From: a bacterium
GTDB lineage: Bacteria > Bacteroidota > Ignavibacteria > Kapaibacteriales > UBA7675
Length of the DNA stretch: 34,561 nucleotides
Direction: 5' to 3'
Assembly: GCA_030430495.1 (NCBI GenBank)
Contig: JAUIKM010000046.1
Coordinates: forward strand, 1 to 34,561
The position numbers and the translations under genes were made by a program. The notes under the pieces were generated by a model that made no database searches, was not told where the DNA came from, and saw nothing but the letters and a program-made list of their open reading frames with translations. Below, piece by piece: positions 7,558 through 15,821 of this stretch. Numbering within the stretch: position 1 is the first letter of the stretch; each line of letters starts with the position of its first letter.

Positions 7558-8682
7558 TTAATCCTCGACGCCGCGCACAAATTCGGTCCAGCGCCGGGCG
7601 AATGCTTCACTGGTGAAATGTTCAAAGAAACGGGCGCGATTGTACCGGCCCTGATTCTGTCTTCTCTCCGGGTCGTCCGCCAGCGCCAGAATCGCCGCCG
7701 CCAGAGCGCTTGGGTCATTTTGGGGTACGACCGCTCCTCCCTGCTCGCCGTCCAGCGCTTCGGCCACCGCGCCCACGTCCGTCGTCACGATCGACAGCCC
7801 CGCATTCATCGCTTCGAGGATGGTCAGAGGGAACGCTTCCGGTGGATACATCGAGGGAAAACAGAAGATATCGGCCGACAGAAAAGCGTCGTTTTTGTCG
7901 GGGCCGTAGACCGGGCCGTGGTAGACGATTGCGTCGCCGCCGCCGGAAGCCGCAAACTCCTCGCGTATTTCCTCAATCGGGCTGTCCGCCATCGGATTGC
8001 CGTAGAAGTGGAATTCGACATTGGCGTTGACGCGTCGCACCTGGCGCGCCGCCCGCAGCAGCACGTGCCAACCCTTGGTGCGCCCCATATTGGACAAATA
8101 CATCACGCGGACTTTTGACTTGTCCTTTTTGTTTGTCTCCGGGTCCAAATGCTCCAGCGGCGGAATGCCGTTGTGAATATACGCCAGTTTGCTGCGGTCC
8201 AGCTGCTGCGGCAATCCGTCGATCAGTTTGCGGCCCACGCACACGCCGCGGTCCAGCATTTTTAACATGCGCACAATAAACCAGCGCTGCACGCCGGCGA
8301 GTTTGTCAAATTCCATCGCCGTGAAGTTCATGTGAAACCAGGCGATGCTTTTAACCGGCAGCAGGCGGCACAGCAGGATGAAAAAGGCGTCTTTAACAAA
8401 TGGACCGGCGTAAAAGGCGGGCTCGAGAATCACGACGTCCACACGGCGCGTTAAAACAGTTGCAAAGGTTTTCCAGAGGTACCCGAGCATCTTAAACACC
8501 TTGCCGGCGCTGAAGCCGCTCAGCTCGCTCACCTTGTTAACATATCGCGCGTCGATGTGCAGCACGTCGAATTCACCGCAGAAGCCGGAGTTAAGCAGCA
8601 GCTGCGTCGCATATGCCGCGCCGTGCATCGGCGGCGGCACCGGCGCAACGACCAGCACGGTAGTGCGTTTGTTGTCAGGCAC
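7558..8682 (-). CDS. Glycosyltransferase, GT4 family
   Basis: A 374-residue GT-B transferase. VLVVAPVPPPMHGAA at the N-terminus is the acceptor-side glycine loop, and EAFPLTILEAMNAG near the C-terminus is a standard GT4 E-x7-E donor motif. The start chosen is GTG at 8682: it overlaps the stop of the upstream gene as GTGCCTGA and has GGAGGAG seven bases before it. A possible ATG at 8724 would add 14 residues with no matching upstream site. The overlap indicates translational coupling with the next glycosyltransferase. Donor and acceptor are unknown; from context it extends the lipid-linked oligosaccharide. Confidence 0.88.
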   Translation of the reverse strand: MPDNKRTTVLVVAPVPPPMHGAAYATQLLLNSGFCGEFDVLHIDARYVNKVSELSGFSAGKVFKMLGYLWKTFATVLTRRVDVVILEPAFYAGPFVKDAFFILLCRLLPVKSIAWFHMNFTAMEFDKLAGVQRWFIVRMLKMLDRGVCVGRKLIDGLPQQLDRSKLAYIHNGIPPLEHLDPETNKKDKSKVRVMYLSNMGRTKGWHVLLRAARQVRRVNANVEFHFYGNPMADSPIEEIREEFAASGGGDAIVYHGPVYGPDKNDAFLSADIFCFPSMYPPEAFPLTILEAMNAGLSIVTTDVGAVAEALDGEQGGAVVPQNDPSALAAAILALADDPERRQNQGRYNRARFFEHFTSEAFARRWTEFVRGVED

Positions 8683-9838
8683 GACTGTTCTCCTCCATTG
8701 CATCAAAGGCTTCCGCAAAACCATCCATCATTTTATCCAGCGACACTTCTTCCAGCGAGGTGCGCCGCGCCGCCGCCGCCATCCCGCGCAGCGCGGCTTC
8801 GTCCGTCAGGAGTTGTTGCAGCGCGCCGGCCAGCGCGTCGACATCCGAAGCCGGCAACAAGCCGTTAACTCCCGGCCGCAGGTAGTCAACTTCGGGACTG
8901 TGAAAAGGGCCGTCCTCCGTCGACAAACAGGAAACGATCGGCGTGCCGAAACAAAAACAGTGCACCAGCGAGAGTCCCAGATAACCGGGATTTAAACAAC
9001 AATCCGCCGCGTACAGAAACGCGCCGCTGCGCCGCTCGTCCCAGATTGCACCGTGACAGATAATTCCGTCGTTCCGCGCGGCGGCGGACTCGACGCGCGC
9101 GCGCTCCGGGCCGTCGCCGATCACGTGCAGTTCGACATCCACTGCGGCGGACAGTTTGCTAAAAGTCTCCAGCAGCAGATCTATGCGTTTGTCGGCGATT
9201 AAACGGCCGATGTACACGAGCTGGAAGCGCCGCCGCATGCCGAGCTCCGCGCGAACAGCATCTTTGCCGCGCGCCTCGAATTCATCGTACAGCGCGTGCT
9301 GCGCGCTCGTGTCGATTGTATTCGGCGCTACAAATAATTGCGGTGCGTTTTCACCGAGCGCGCGGCGCACCATCTCACAGCGGCCGCGGCTGTAGCAGAT
9401 AATCCCGTCCACGCGCTTAAACAGCCACAGCGCCAGGCGGCCGCGACGCGAAACAAAGGGATGGTGAATGTCGTGGTTGTCGACCGCGTGTGTCCACAGC
9501 AAAAGTTTAAAGCCAAAAAAAGGGCGCAGGCAGAGCAGCAACCACATCGTCAGATAAGCAGCCGCAAATTCACTCACGACAATGCGCGGTTTATATCGCC
9601 GCAGCAGCGGCAGCGGGTTCTGCAGCGCCGCCGTCTCCTTGGCGCCGACATAGCGCCGCCCGATGCGCTCCGCCGGAAAGTCCGGTATTTCATCCACGGA
9701 CTTCAGACTCGCCGCCGCGTGCGCCTCGCTGTAGCAGACGCGCGCCGCAAAACGGCGGTACAGTTCGCGGAACACCGCCAGGCGATAGGGAGGTAAAATT
9801 CGCTGAAATATCAAGATGCTCATTGGCAGGATGCTCAT
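8675..9838 (-). CDS. Glycosyltransferase, GT4-like with altered donor motif
   Basis: A 387-residue GT-B protein: LVYIGRLIADKRIDLLLETF marks the start of the donor domain, with VIGDGPER downstream, as in GT4 enzymes. Where family members have E-x7-E, this one reads NPGYLGLSLVHCFCFGTPIVSC, lacking both glutamates. It may bind the nucleotide sugar differently or be weakly active. The start lies in a tandem duplication of about 15 bp holding two in-frame ATGs (9838 and 9823), and neither has a clear ribosome binding site. It overlaps the next gene by 8 bases. Confidence 0.85.
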   Translation of the reverse strand: MSILPMSILIFQRILPPYRLAVFRELYRRFAARVCYSEAHAAASLKSVDEIPDFPAERIGRRYVGAKETAALQNPLPLLRRYKPRIVVSEFAAAYLTMWLLLCLRPFFGFKLLLWTHAVDNHDIHHPFVSRRGRLALWLFKRVDGIICYSRGRCEMVRRALGENAPQLFVAPNTIDTSAQHALYDEFEARGKDAVRAELGMRRRFQLVYIGRLIADKRIDLLLETFSKLSAAVDVELHVIGDGPERARVESAAARNDGIICHGAIWDERRSGAFLYAADCCLNPGYLGLSLVHCFCFGTPIVSCLSTEDGPFHSPEVDYLRPGVNGLLPASDVDALAGALQQLLTDEAALRGMAAAARRTSLEEVSLDKMMDGFAEAFDAMEENSRA

Positions 9839-9867
9839 TGGCGCGGCTGATCGCGGAGAGGCGTGGT

Positions 9868-10668
9868 TCAGGACTCGCCGGAGATGGGCGAAAAACGTTC
9901 GCGCAGGCGTTGATACAGGCGCATTTCCGGCTCGACCATCTCGCGCATGCGATCGATGGCCGACGTGTCGACGTCTTCCTCGATTCGCGATGTGCGCGTG
10001 CGGTTCGGCTCCAGCGTAAAGCCCGTTTTGGCCGAGAGCTGCGCCAGACCGTTGTCAAAATCCTCGGTAAACATCACGTGCTCACAGGAACAAATGCGTT
10101 CGTAAGCCTCATCGACATCAAACTCTTTGGAAAACATAAAAAGCTGGTTGAGGAGGGCGTCCCGCGGAATTTTGTCGAGGAAGTCGTTCATCGAATTGCC
10201 CAGCCAGGCCAACTCCGGCACGATGTTCGGACGCATCGGCCCTTCCTGGCGCGAAAAGTTAACCAGAATTTTGTAGTGCGAAAACGCGCGCTTAAACGGA
10301 TCGCGAATAATCGTAAAACGGAAGGTTTCGCGCGGCAGCTCCAGTTCCCAGTAGGGAATGTGCGAAAATGCAAAGGTGTACAGACCGCCTTCGATGAGGT
10401 ATTTGCGCCAGCCCACATAAACGTATTTGTCGCTGATTGCGCGGTGTTGCGGCTGCTGCACCAGACGCCGGTACACATTCTTCGACTCTTCGCCGCCGGC
10501 CGCCAGAAAAGCCTGGATGATGCTGGACCCGGCCGTCTTGCGGATGTGGTAAAAGTAGATGCGGCGGTAGTTATCCCCGTAATGCGCATCTTTGAGCAGA
10601 TTGCGGCATTCGCGTGTCTGACTGATCGAACGCGACCGCAGCCAAAGATCGTACAATTGTCGTTTCAT
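9868..10668 (-). CDS. Sulfotransferase family protein (PAPS-dependent)
   Basis: A 266-residue P-loop sulfotransferase, expected to move sulfate from PAPS to a sugar hydroxyl. The 5'-phosphosulfate loop is RKTAGSS (residues 43-49, after IYFYHI) and the 3'-phosphate motif is IIRDPFKRAFSHY (120-132, with R122 and S130). The RKTAGSS form resembles the Sulfotransfer_2/carbohydrate group. The ATG at 10668 was chosen: an upstream extension to 10785 adds 39 residues without homology-like character, while a G-rich segment precedes 10668. It is divergent from the sulfotransferase gene at 10798, with 129 bases between them. No PAPS synthesis genes are in the window. Confidence 0.85.
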   Translation of the reverse strand: MKRQLYDLWLRSRSISQTRECRNLLKDAHYGDNYRRIYFYHIRKTAGSSIIQAFLAAGGEESKNVYRRLVQQPQHRAISDKYVYVGWRKYLIEGGLYTFAFSHIPYWELELPRETFRFTIIRDPFKRAFSHYKILVNFSRQEGPMRPNIVPELAWLGNSMNDFLDKIPRDALLNQLFMFSKEFDVDEAYERICSCEHVMFTEDFDNGLAQLSAKTGFTLEPNRTRTSRIEEDVDTSAIDRMREMVEPEMRLYQRLRERFSPISGES

Positions 10669-10797
10669 TGAGCCGCCCCCGGTTCCCTTCACGCGTTCTT
10701 CCCGATTTCGCCGGGCCAAAATCGACCGGACGAACGTCGCATTTTTTCGTAATTTGAACTCCCAGCAAACATTCCGGCACGCCAAAAATAGTATAAA

Positions 10798-11829
10798 ATG
10801 GACTTAGAATCCTCCCGCTCTCCCGATTTCTTCCTGTTCGGCTGCGAACGCAGCGGCAGCACCCTGCTGGCGAACCTGCTCTCGTCCCACCCCAACATCT
10901 ACACCGTCAATGACAGTTTTGTCTATCAGATCTTCGCCAAATCATATCTGGAGCAGTCCTCCGACGGAGCGGACCGCCTGCGACGCCGCTTTGTGCGCTA
11001 CTTCCGCAACACGCTGGCCAACCGCAGCACCTGGCTGTACAACCTGGCCATGAACACACGCGCCAAACTGCGCCACAGCAATCCTGCGGCCTACATTCCC
11101 CCGACGGACGACCTGCCCGGACCGGACTTTGCCGTCGAAACATTGCTCTGCACGAACTACATCAAAAATTTGCTGGCGCACTATCTGCAGCCGCTGCCGG
11201 GTCAGAAGGAACCGACCTGGCTGGCCGAGTACGCCGAGCGCTTTGACCGCGACGGCATTCTGCGGACCTGCGCCGAGGGCGGTTGGAACACACGCCCGCT
11301 GCTCGACGCCTGTTTTGCGCAATGCATTCCGCAGGAGCACCGCGGCGACTCGATTGTCGGCGAAAAAACGCCGGCGCACATCTACTACTCTTCCTGGATT
11401 CGCCACCTCTACCCGCAGGACAAATTCATCGTTCTGATGCGCAGTCCACTCTCCAATATCGCGGCGATCTACAAACGCGCCGGCAAAAACCTGAGCGCGG
11501 CCATCGACCTGTACAAGAGCACATATCATCCGCAGTTTTACTTTCTCTACGACGGCTCTTCTTCACTGCCGGTTCGCTACGAGCAGCTGATCAACCATCC
11601 GCAGGCGGCGATGGAGCGCATCTACCGCTATCTGGGCGTTGAGCCGGCGGAGGCCGACGGCGACGTTCCGCGCCCGACGGCGGACTATATCAAGCAGACC
11701 TACGTCGGCGCGGACATCGACCCGGCGCGCGACCGCAAACTGCGCAAGCTGCTTTCGACGGAAGAGCAAAACACGATCCGCCGCGAGTGCCGCGAGATCA
11801 TGGAACGCTTTTTCCCCGAGGATCTGTAG
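10798..11829 (+). CDS. Sulfotransferase family protein (PAPS-dependent)
   Basis: A 343-residue P-loop sulfotransferase, the only plus-strand gene inside the glycan locus. FFLFGCERSGSTLLANLL (residues 11-28) carries the RSGST phosphosulfate loop. GEKTPAHIYY (188-197) is the conserved acceptor-side segment seen in the Sulfotransfer_3 type, and FIVLMRSPLSNIAAIYK (210-226) is the 3'-phosphate motif with R215 and S219. It is unlike the neighbouring sulfotransferase at 9868 outside these motifs. The 5' flank is AT-rich with no good ribosome binding site. Sulfation of a surface glycan is inferred from context; sulfation of a lipid or small molecule is the alternative. Confidence 0.87.
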   Translation: MDLESSRSPDFFLFGCERSGSTLLANLLSSHPNIYTVNDSFVYQIFAKSYLEQSSDGADRLRRRFVRYFRNTLANRSTWLYNLAMNTRAKLRHSNPAAYIPPTDDLPGPDFAVETLLCTNYIKNLLAHYLQPLPGQKEPTWLAEYAERFDRDGILRTCAEGGWNTRPLLDACFAQCIPQEHRGDSIVGEKTPAHIYYSSWIRHLYPQDKFIVLMRSPLSNIAAIYKRAGKNLSAAIDLYKSTYHPQFYFLYDGSSSLPVRYEQLINHPQAAMERIYRYLGVEPAEADGDVPRPTADYIKQTYVGADIDPARDRKLRKLLSTEEQNTIRRECREIMERFFPEDL

Positions 11830-11880
11830 GCGACTTTGGAGCTTTTTGACTCCGCGCATTGTGTCTACCCATTCATTACT

Positions 11881-11910
11881 CCGACCGTTCAGACGCAAAA
11901 CTTGCCCGCT
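11881..11910 (+). repeat. Short intergenic repeat, copy 1 (partner near 32.7-32.9 kb)
   Basis: CCGACCGTTCA (11881-11891) is identical to 32707-32717. TCAGACGCAAAA with the following GCCCGCT (ending 11910) matches the block ending at 32886 in the same orientation, about 20 of 22 positions with one small offset. Function unknown. Confidence 0.45.
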
Positions 11911-12044
11911 TGACCACGTCCTGCGCTACGTTTGACATTTAGCGCTTGTAATTGGCCGTCGGCGACGGCATGTTGTAATTGCCGAAGCATCCGGAGGGTT
12001 CGGCCGCGCCGCATTAACAGGCCTGAAGAGGGCATGTGTTTTTC

Positions 12045-12073
12045 AAAAAAAACCGCGAAATTCGGGGGCGGTT
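12045..12073 (-). terminator. Rho-independent terminator, minus strand, for the large operon
   Basis: On the minus strand AACCGC and GCGGTT pair around an 11-base loop and run into eight T residues (plus-strand A-run 12045-12052). It points the right way to end transcripts coming from the gene at 12845, though about 770 bases downstream. There is no T-run on the plus strand, so it does not serve the gene ending at 11829. Confidence 0.55.
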
Positions 12074-12602
12074 GGGCTGTGTCCGGGTGATTGAAAAAAA
12101 TGGGAAAATTGGACAGGCGGCGGAGGGGGTGGGGGACCCATTATTGTTTTTCAGCGAGCTCTTTTTTCAGGCTCGAATACTTGAGACTGCGTTTAAGCGC
12201 TCCTCATGATGTTCAACCACCTGAATTTGCATCTGAGAGCTTGAATCTACGCTGAAATCTATCCGCCAGAGCTCGAATTCATCCGAGCGTGTTTAACATC
12301 TTGAGACGTCGCCGCAAGTCCGGCCGCCTGATTTTCCGACTTTCGACTTCGTTCAATTTCTTGCCGCCATGCTGCTTTTCCTCAGGCTGCGCCTCGCTCC
12401 CGAAACCCAGGCTTCGGCATTTGAAGCCTCATGTGGAAATCGAGACTTCACGTTGGCACTGGTTTTACACCTGGAAACTTCCGACTGCGCTGTTGTGCTT
12501 CAAACTCGGCGGCTGGTCGCTTCTCACGCGGTTCGACGCTGCGAAGCATTAAACTGAACGCCTCAAATTAGTTGCCTAAGCAACAAATTTACGCGTGGTT
12601 AA

Positions 12603-12651
12603 CCGATCGCTTTGAGCGCCTCCCTCTGCTCGCCGCTCAGGCTCTTTTGAC
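12603..12651 (+). repeat. Intergenic repeat, copy 1 (partner 32610-32651)
   Basis: Both copies begin with the same 15 bases (CCGATCGCTTTGAGC) and end with CTCAGGCTCT followed by TTTGAC or CCTGAC; the middle differs in length by 7. The copies lie just outside the two ends of the 12845-32524 gene run and have the same orientation. Confidence 0.6.
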
Positions 12652-12754
12652 TATTTTGTTAACAAACGAGTTTCAAACCACAAACCTCTCAACCCGCCGA
12701 CAGAATCAGAGCCTCTAAACTTCAAACCCGGTGACAAACAAAAGAAAAAAGTAA

Positions 12755-12769
12755 GCCTGCCAGGCAGGC
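12755..12769. repeat. Perfect small inverted repeat
   Basis: GCCTGCC A GGCAGGC is a 7-bp perfect palindrome with a one-base centre in the gene-free 1-kb stretch, 75 bases downstream of the last gene of the large minus operon. It could be a dispersed palindromic element; no other copy was noticed in the window. Confidence 0.4.
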
Positions 12770-12844
12770 GAAGCGCTCAGAGCCTCAAGCCGCAAACCGG
12801 CCAAAATCACTTAAACAACATTGTTAAAATCCGGCCTGCAACAC

Positions 12845-14419
12845 TCAGACCCAGCGTTCAGCAAGCAGTCCGTCAACCGTGCGCTCCACCAGAGCGTAGT
12901 CCGCCACGATGTACTGGCGGTCCTGTGCCGGTGGCGCCTCTTCCGCATTGATCGCGTCCAGAATTCCCTCGGCGCTTTCCGTGTACACAAATGCGCCGTT
13001 CTCACAGAACTCGCGCATTAACGTGCGGCCGTTCGGGTGAATAATCACCGGGCGGGCGCCAAAAGCCAGCGCCTCGTACGCCACCGTGGACCACAACGTG
13101 ATGCACACCTTGACGTGGCGCAGCATGCCGTAGAGCGGCATAGAGCCCGCGCGCTCCACCTCGCAGCGCGCGGCCAGATCGCCCAGGCGCTCCACTAACT
13201 CCGGAAGGCGCCTGCGCATGCGCGGATGCGGACGCAGGAACCATTTGACCTTGTCCGGCGACTGTTTAATCGCGCTTAACAAATGATCCGGCAGCGGCTG
13301 GTCGACAGGTTGCAGCGCGACCATGACGTTAACATCGGCATTAAACACGTCGCGGAAGGCGGGCTCGCGCGCCTCGTCCGTTTCAAAATTGCGGTCGCGC
13401 CAGAGCGCCAGCCATGAACTGCCGCCCATGAGAACCTGGTGCCGCGTCGTGCCGCCGCACCAGGCGTCCAGGCGCGCTTTACTCGGCTCGCCCCACATCC
13501 AGAAATGCGTGGGTATCAGTTCATAACCTTCGCGTGGAACGCGCGCCCAGTGTGTGTACATCAAATGGTGATCGCCCTGCTGGCCGTGCTGCAATTCCAC
13601 CGTGTTGACTCCGGCGTCGTTGCAGGCCAGGATTGCGGCAAAGGAAATCTCGTCGTAAAAACAGGTAAAAAACAACGCGCGCGGACGGTACTCGCGCAAA
13701 CAGTCGCTGAAGACTTTTTTGTACGCCAGGATGCGTTCAACCTGGTCGATCACAGCCACGTGCGTGGCGGCAAAAGGAAGCCCGAGTTTGTTTAAAGCGC
13801 GCCGGAAGTCGATCCAGCCCTCAATCTTCGAACTCGCCATGCCGCCGCTCAGCAGCGAGCCCGCGCTGCGGAAGCTCTGTTTAAGCGCCGCCGCCGCCAA
13901 CCTGGAATCGAGGAGTTGCGAAGTGCCGTAGCGCGGCGTCAGGTAGTTGGCGTCGTCCGAATACTCCAGCATCAGCGCGCTGCGCCCGGACTCATTGTTA
14001 AACGGCAGGCTGTTGAAAAAGGGATTAAACAACTTGCCGTCGACGCGGTCGCGCCGCTGGTTGTTCTTGGCGAGGAACAACGCGTCCACGGGGCCGTGCA
14101 TATGCGCTATGCCGCCCGGGTCCTGCTGTTCCACGCGTTCGACCATGCCGCGCCGACGCAGGTACTCGCCCCAGCGGAAAAACACTCCGGGCAGCGGCAT
14201 CAGGTTGTTGGCCGCCGGGTAACGACGTTGAAGCCTCTTGGCAAAACCCACGAGTTTGCCGTATGAGCGCGGCGGCACGACCTCCTGCCACAAAGCGCGC
14301 GTCAGCATTAGTCGCAGCAACGGCCAGATGCGAATCGATTTATACCGCAGCGCGGTCACATCGAATTCGCGCTCCAGCTCGTTCAGGCGCGTCAGGATGG
14401 TTTTATGATGTTCGCTCAT
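12845..14419 (-). CDS. GT-B-like capsule/surface polysaccharide transferase (family not certain)
   Basis: A 524-residue protein resembling the large GT-B-like surface-carbohydrate proteins related to capsule and polysialic-type transferases. Supporting segments are VELQHGQQGDHH near residue 285, RPHPRM near 400, and LWSTVAYEALAFGARPVI near 450, the donor-binding end of such folds. No membrane segment or signal peptide is seen. It is the last gene of the large minus run and overlaps the upstream fusion gene by 17 bases, so both are one transcript. Given the adjacent CMP-sugar module, transfer of the nonulosonate-like sugar is a reasonable but unproven role. A CDP-glycerol-type transferase is an alternative. 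Confidence 0.6.
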   Translation of the reverse strand: MSEHHKTILTRLNELEREFDVTALRYKSIRIWPLLRLMLTRALWQEVVPPRSYGKLVGFAKRLQRRYPAANNLMPLPGVFFRWGEYLRRRGMVERVEQQDPGGIAHMHGPVDALFLAKNNQRRDRVDGKLFNPFFNSLPFNNESGRSALMLEYSDDANYLTPRYGTSQLLDSRLAAAALKQSFRSAGSLLSGGMASSKIEGWIDFRRALNKLGLPFAATHVAVIDQVERILAYKKVFSDCLREYRPRALFFTCFYDEISFAAILACNDAGVNTVELQHGQQGDHHLMYTHWARVPREGYELIPTHFWMWGEPSKARLDAWCGGTTRHQVLMGGSSWLALWRDRNFETDEAREPAFRDVFNADVNVMVALQPVDQPLPDHLLSAIKQSPDKVKWFLRPHPRMRRRLPELVERLGDLAARCEVERAGSMPLYGMLRHVKVCITLWSTVAYEALAFGARPVIIHPNGRTLMREFCENGAFVYTESAEGILDAINAEEAPPAQDRQYIVADYALVERTVDGLLAERWV

Positions 14420-15821
14420 GCTGTAGCGCGGCCGCGACGGCGTCGATTTTGTTCAGATCGATATCCTTGTGCGTAGGCAGGGAAAGTCCGCGTTCCGAAA
14501 TATAGCGGCTCACCTCGGCCGAGCGGCTGTACTCCTTGTACACCGGCATGTCGCTGAGCGAGTAGAACGAGGGACGCGCGTCGATGCCGGCGTTTTTGAG
14601 CCGTTCGATCACGTCCGCACGGTTGTTGCCCGTCACCAGCGCGCTGACGAGCCAGACCACTTTCTCGCGATGTTCCAGATCGCCGCGCTGAAACTCAAAC
14701 AGGCCCGTGTCGGCCAGGGCGCGCTGGTAGGCGCTTTCGATATCGCGGCGTTGCTGAATAATCGATTCGATGCGCTCCAGCTGGGCGCAGCCGATCGCCG
14801 CCTGCAGGTTTGTCATGCGGTAGTTGTAGCCGACTTCGTCGTGCCAGTAGCGCTTTTGTTTGTTCATACCGTGGTCGCGCAGCACGCGCATGCGGTCGTC
14901 CAGCTCCGGCGAGTTTGTCACGCACATGCCGCCTTCGCCCGTGGTGATTACCTTGTTGCCGAAAAAGGAAAAACAGCCAATGTGCCCGATCGAGCCGACG
15001 CGTTTGCCGCGGTAGCGCGCTCCGTGCGCCTCGGCGGCGTCCTCCACCACGTAGAGATTGTGTTCTTCCGCCAGCGCCATGATTGCGTCCATGTTGGCCG
15101 GCTGGCCGTAGATGTGGACCGGCATGATGGCTTTGGTGCGCGGCGAAATGTGCTTGCGCACTTCGTCCGGATCGATGCACCAGGACTCTCGCTCCACGTC
15201 GACAATCACCGGCGTCGCGCCGGCGTGCAGCACCGCGTTGACGGAGGCCGCAAAGGTAAAGTCCGGCACGATCACTTCGTCGCCCGGGCCGATGCGCAGC
15301 GCCGCCAGCGCCAGGTGCAGCGCCACCGTCCCGTTGCTGACCGCCACGCCGTGTTTGCATTCACAGAACTCTGCAAAATCTTCCTCAAATTTCGTCAGGT
15401 ACTTGCCCGAGCTGGAAATCCAGGTCGAGAGCACGGCGTCGGTGACGTAGCGCAGCTCGTTGCCGCCCAGGTCCGGCATCGCCACCGGAATGTGCACGCG
15501 GTGGTCGTAGCGGAAATAGTCCACCACCACGCCATCGTCGTTCACCAGCGGAATGACGCGGATCTTGCGGTTGGTTTTGGCCATCAGCTCGTTGATGTCC
15601 TCGCCCACCTTGCCGTACACGTAGTCGCCGAGCGGCATGTCGCGCAGCATATCGTCCAGCGAGCCGCCGTCCAGCAGTTGACGTCGGACGTCGCCGTCCG
15701 TCAGCACGCCGCAGAGCTTGCCGTTTTCGTCGTTGACGAAGGCTATCCCGACCGGTTGGGCATTGATTGCCGCCAGCGCCTGACGCAGGGAATTGTTCAG
15801 GGTTGTAATGGAATCTTGCAC
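14403..15821 (-). CDS. CBS-domain pair fused to DegT/DnrJ/EryC1 aminotransferase
   Basis: A 472-residue two-part protein. Residues ~1-105 form a CBS-domain pair (VNDENGKLCGVLTDGDVRR near 29-47, then VIPLVNDDGVVVDYF), of the type normally joined to a sugar nucleotidyltransferase in legionaminic-acid clusters. Residues ~110-472 are a PLP-dependent sugar aminotransferase starting VHIPVAMPDLGGNEL, with VSNGTVALHLAL and the PLP lysine K290 in SFFGNKVITTGEGG. It should aminate a keto-sugar, perhaps under nucleotide control through the CBS part. It starts with GTG at 15821, overlapping the preceding stop as TAGTG with GGAGG just upstream, so the fusion start is secure and is not a misread junction. 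Substrate unknown. Confidence 0.88.
   Translation of the reverse strand: MQDSITTLNNSLRQALAAINAQPVGIAFVNDENGKLCGVLTDGDVRRQLLDGGSLDDMLRDMPLGDYVYGKVGEDINELMAKTNRKIRVIPLVNDDGVVVDYFRYDHRVHIPVAMPDLGGNELRYVTDAVLSTWISSSGKYLTKFEEDFAEFCECKHGVAVSNGTVALHLALAALRIGPGDEVIVPDFTFAASVNAVLHAGATPVIVDVERESWCIDPDEVRKHISPRTKAIMPVHIYGQPANMDAIMALAEEHNLYVVEDAAEAHGARYRGKRVGSIGHIGCFSFFGNKVITTGEGGMCVTNSPELDDRMRVLRDHGMNKQKRYWHDEVGYNYRMTNLQAAIGCAQLERIESIIQQRRDIESAYQRALADTGLFEFQRGDLEHREKVVWLVSALVTGNNRADVIERLKNAGIDARPSFYSLSDMPVYKEYSRSAEVSRYISERGLSLPTHKDIDLNKIDAVAAALQHERTS

Larger units (their letters stand above)
11830..12844. other. About 1 kb of gene-free DNA between convergent genes
   Basis: No coding region is supported: codon-like frames are short and low in quality. 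The stretch holds a minus-strand terminator (12045-12073), a GCCTGCC/GGCAGGC inverted repeat (12755-12769), and segments that recur near 32.6-32.9 kb. Imperfect words such as CTTGAGAC, GAGCTTGAA, GAGCTCGAA and CTCAGGCT recur through 12160-12650, suggesting decayed repeats. If the large minus operon ends at the terminator, this whole part is its ~770-base 3' untranslated region. Confidence 0.55.

Noticed and set aside
6167-7561. Long plus-strand open frame (about 460 codons) opposite glycosyltransferase genes
   Set aside because: Spans parts of two minus-strand genes and their junction, product lacks any domain pattern; antisense shadow.
10783-10790. TAnnTTTG-like box on the minus strand before the divergent sulfotransferase gene
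   Set aside because: Matches the consensus but has no -33 partner and is 115 bases from the start; matches of this quality are expected by chance in a window this size.
12289-12557. Short plus-strand frames in the 1-kb gene-free stretch
   Set aside because: Overlapping frames of similar length, no start signals, sequence looks like decayed repeats.
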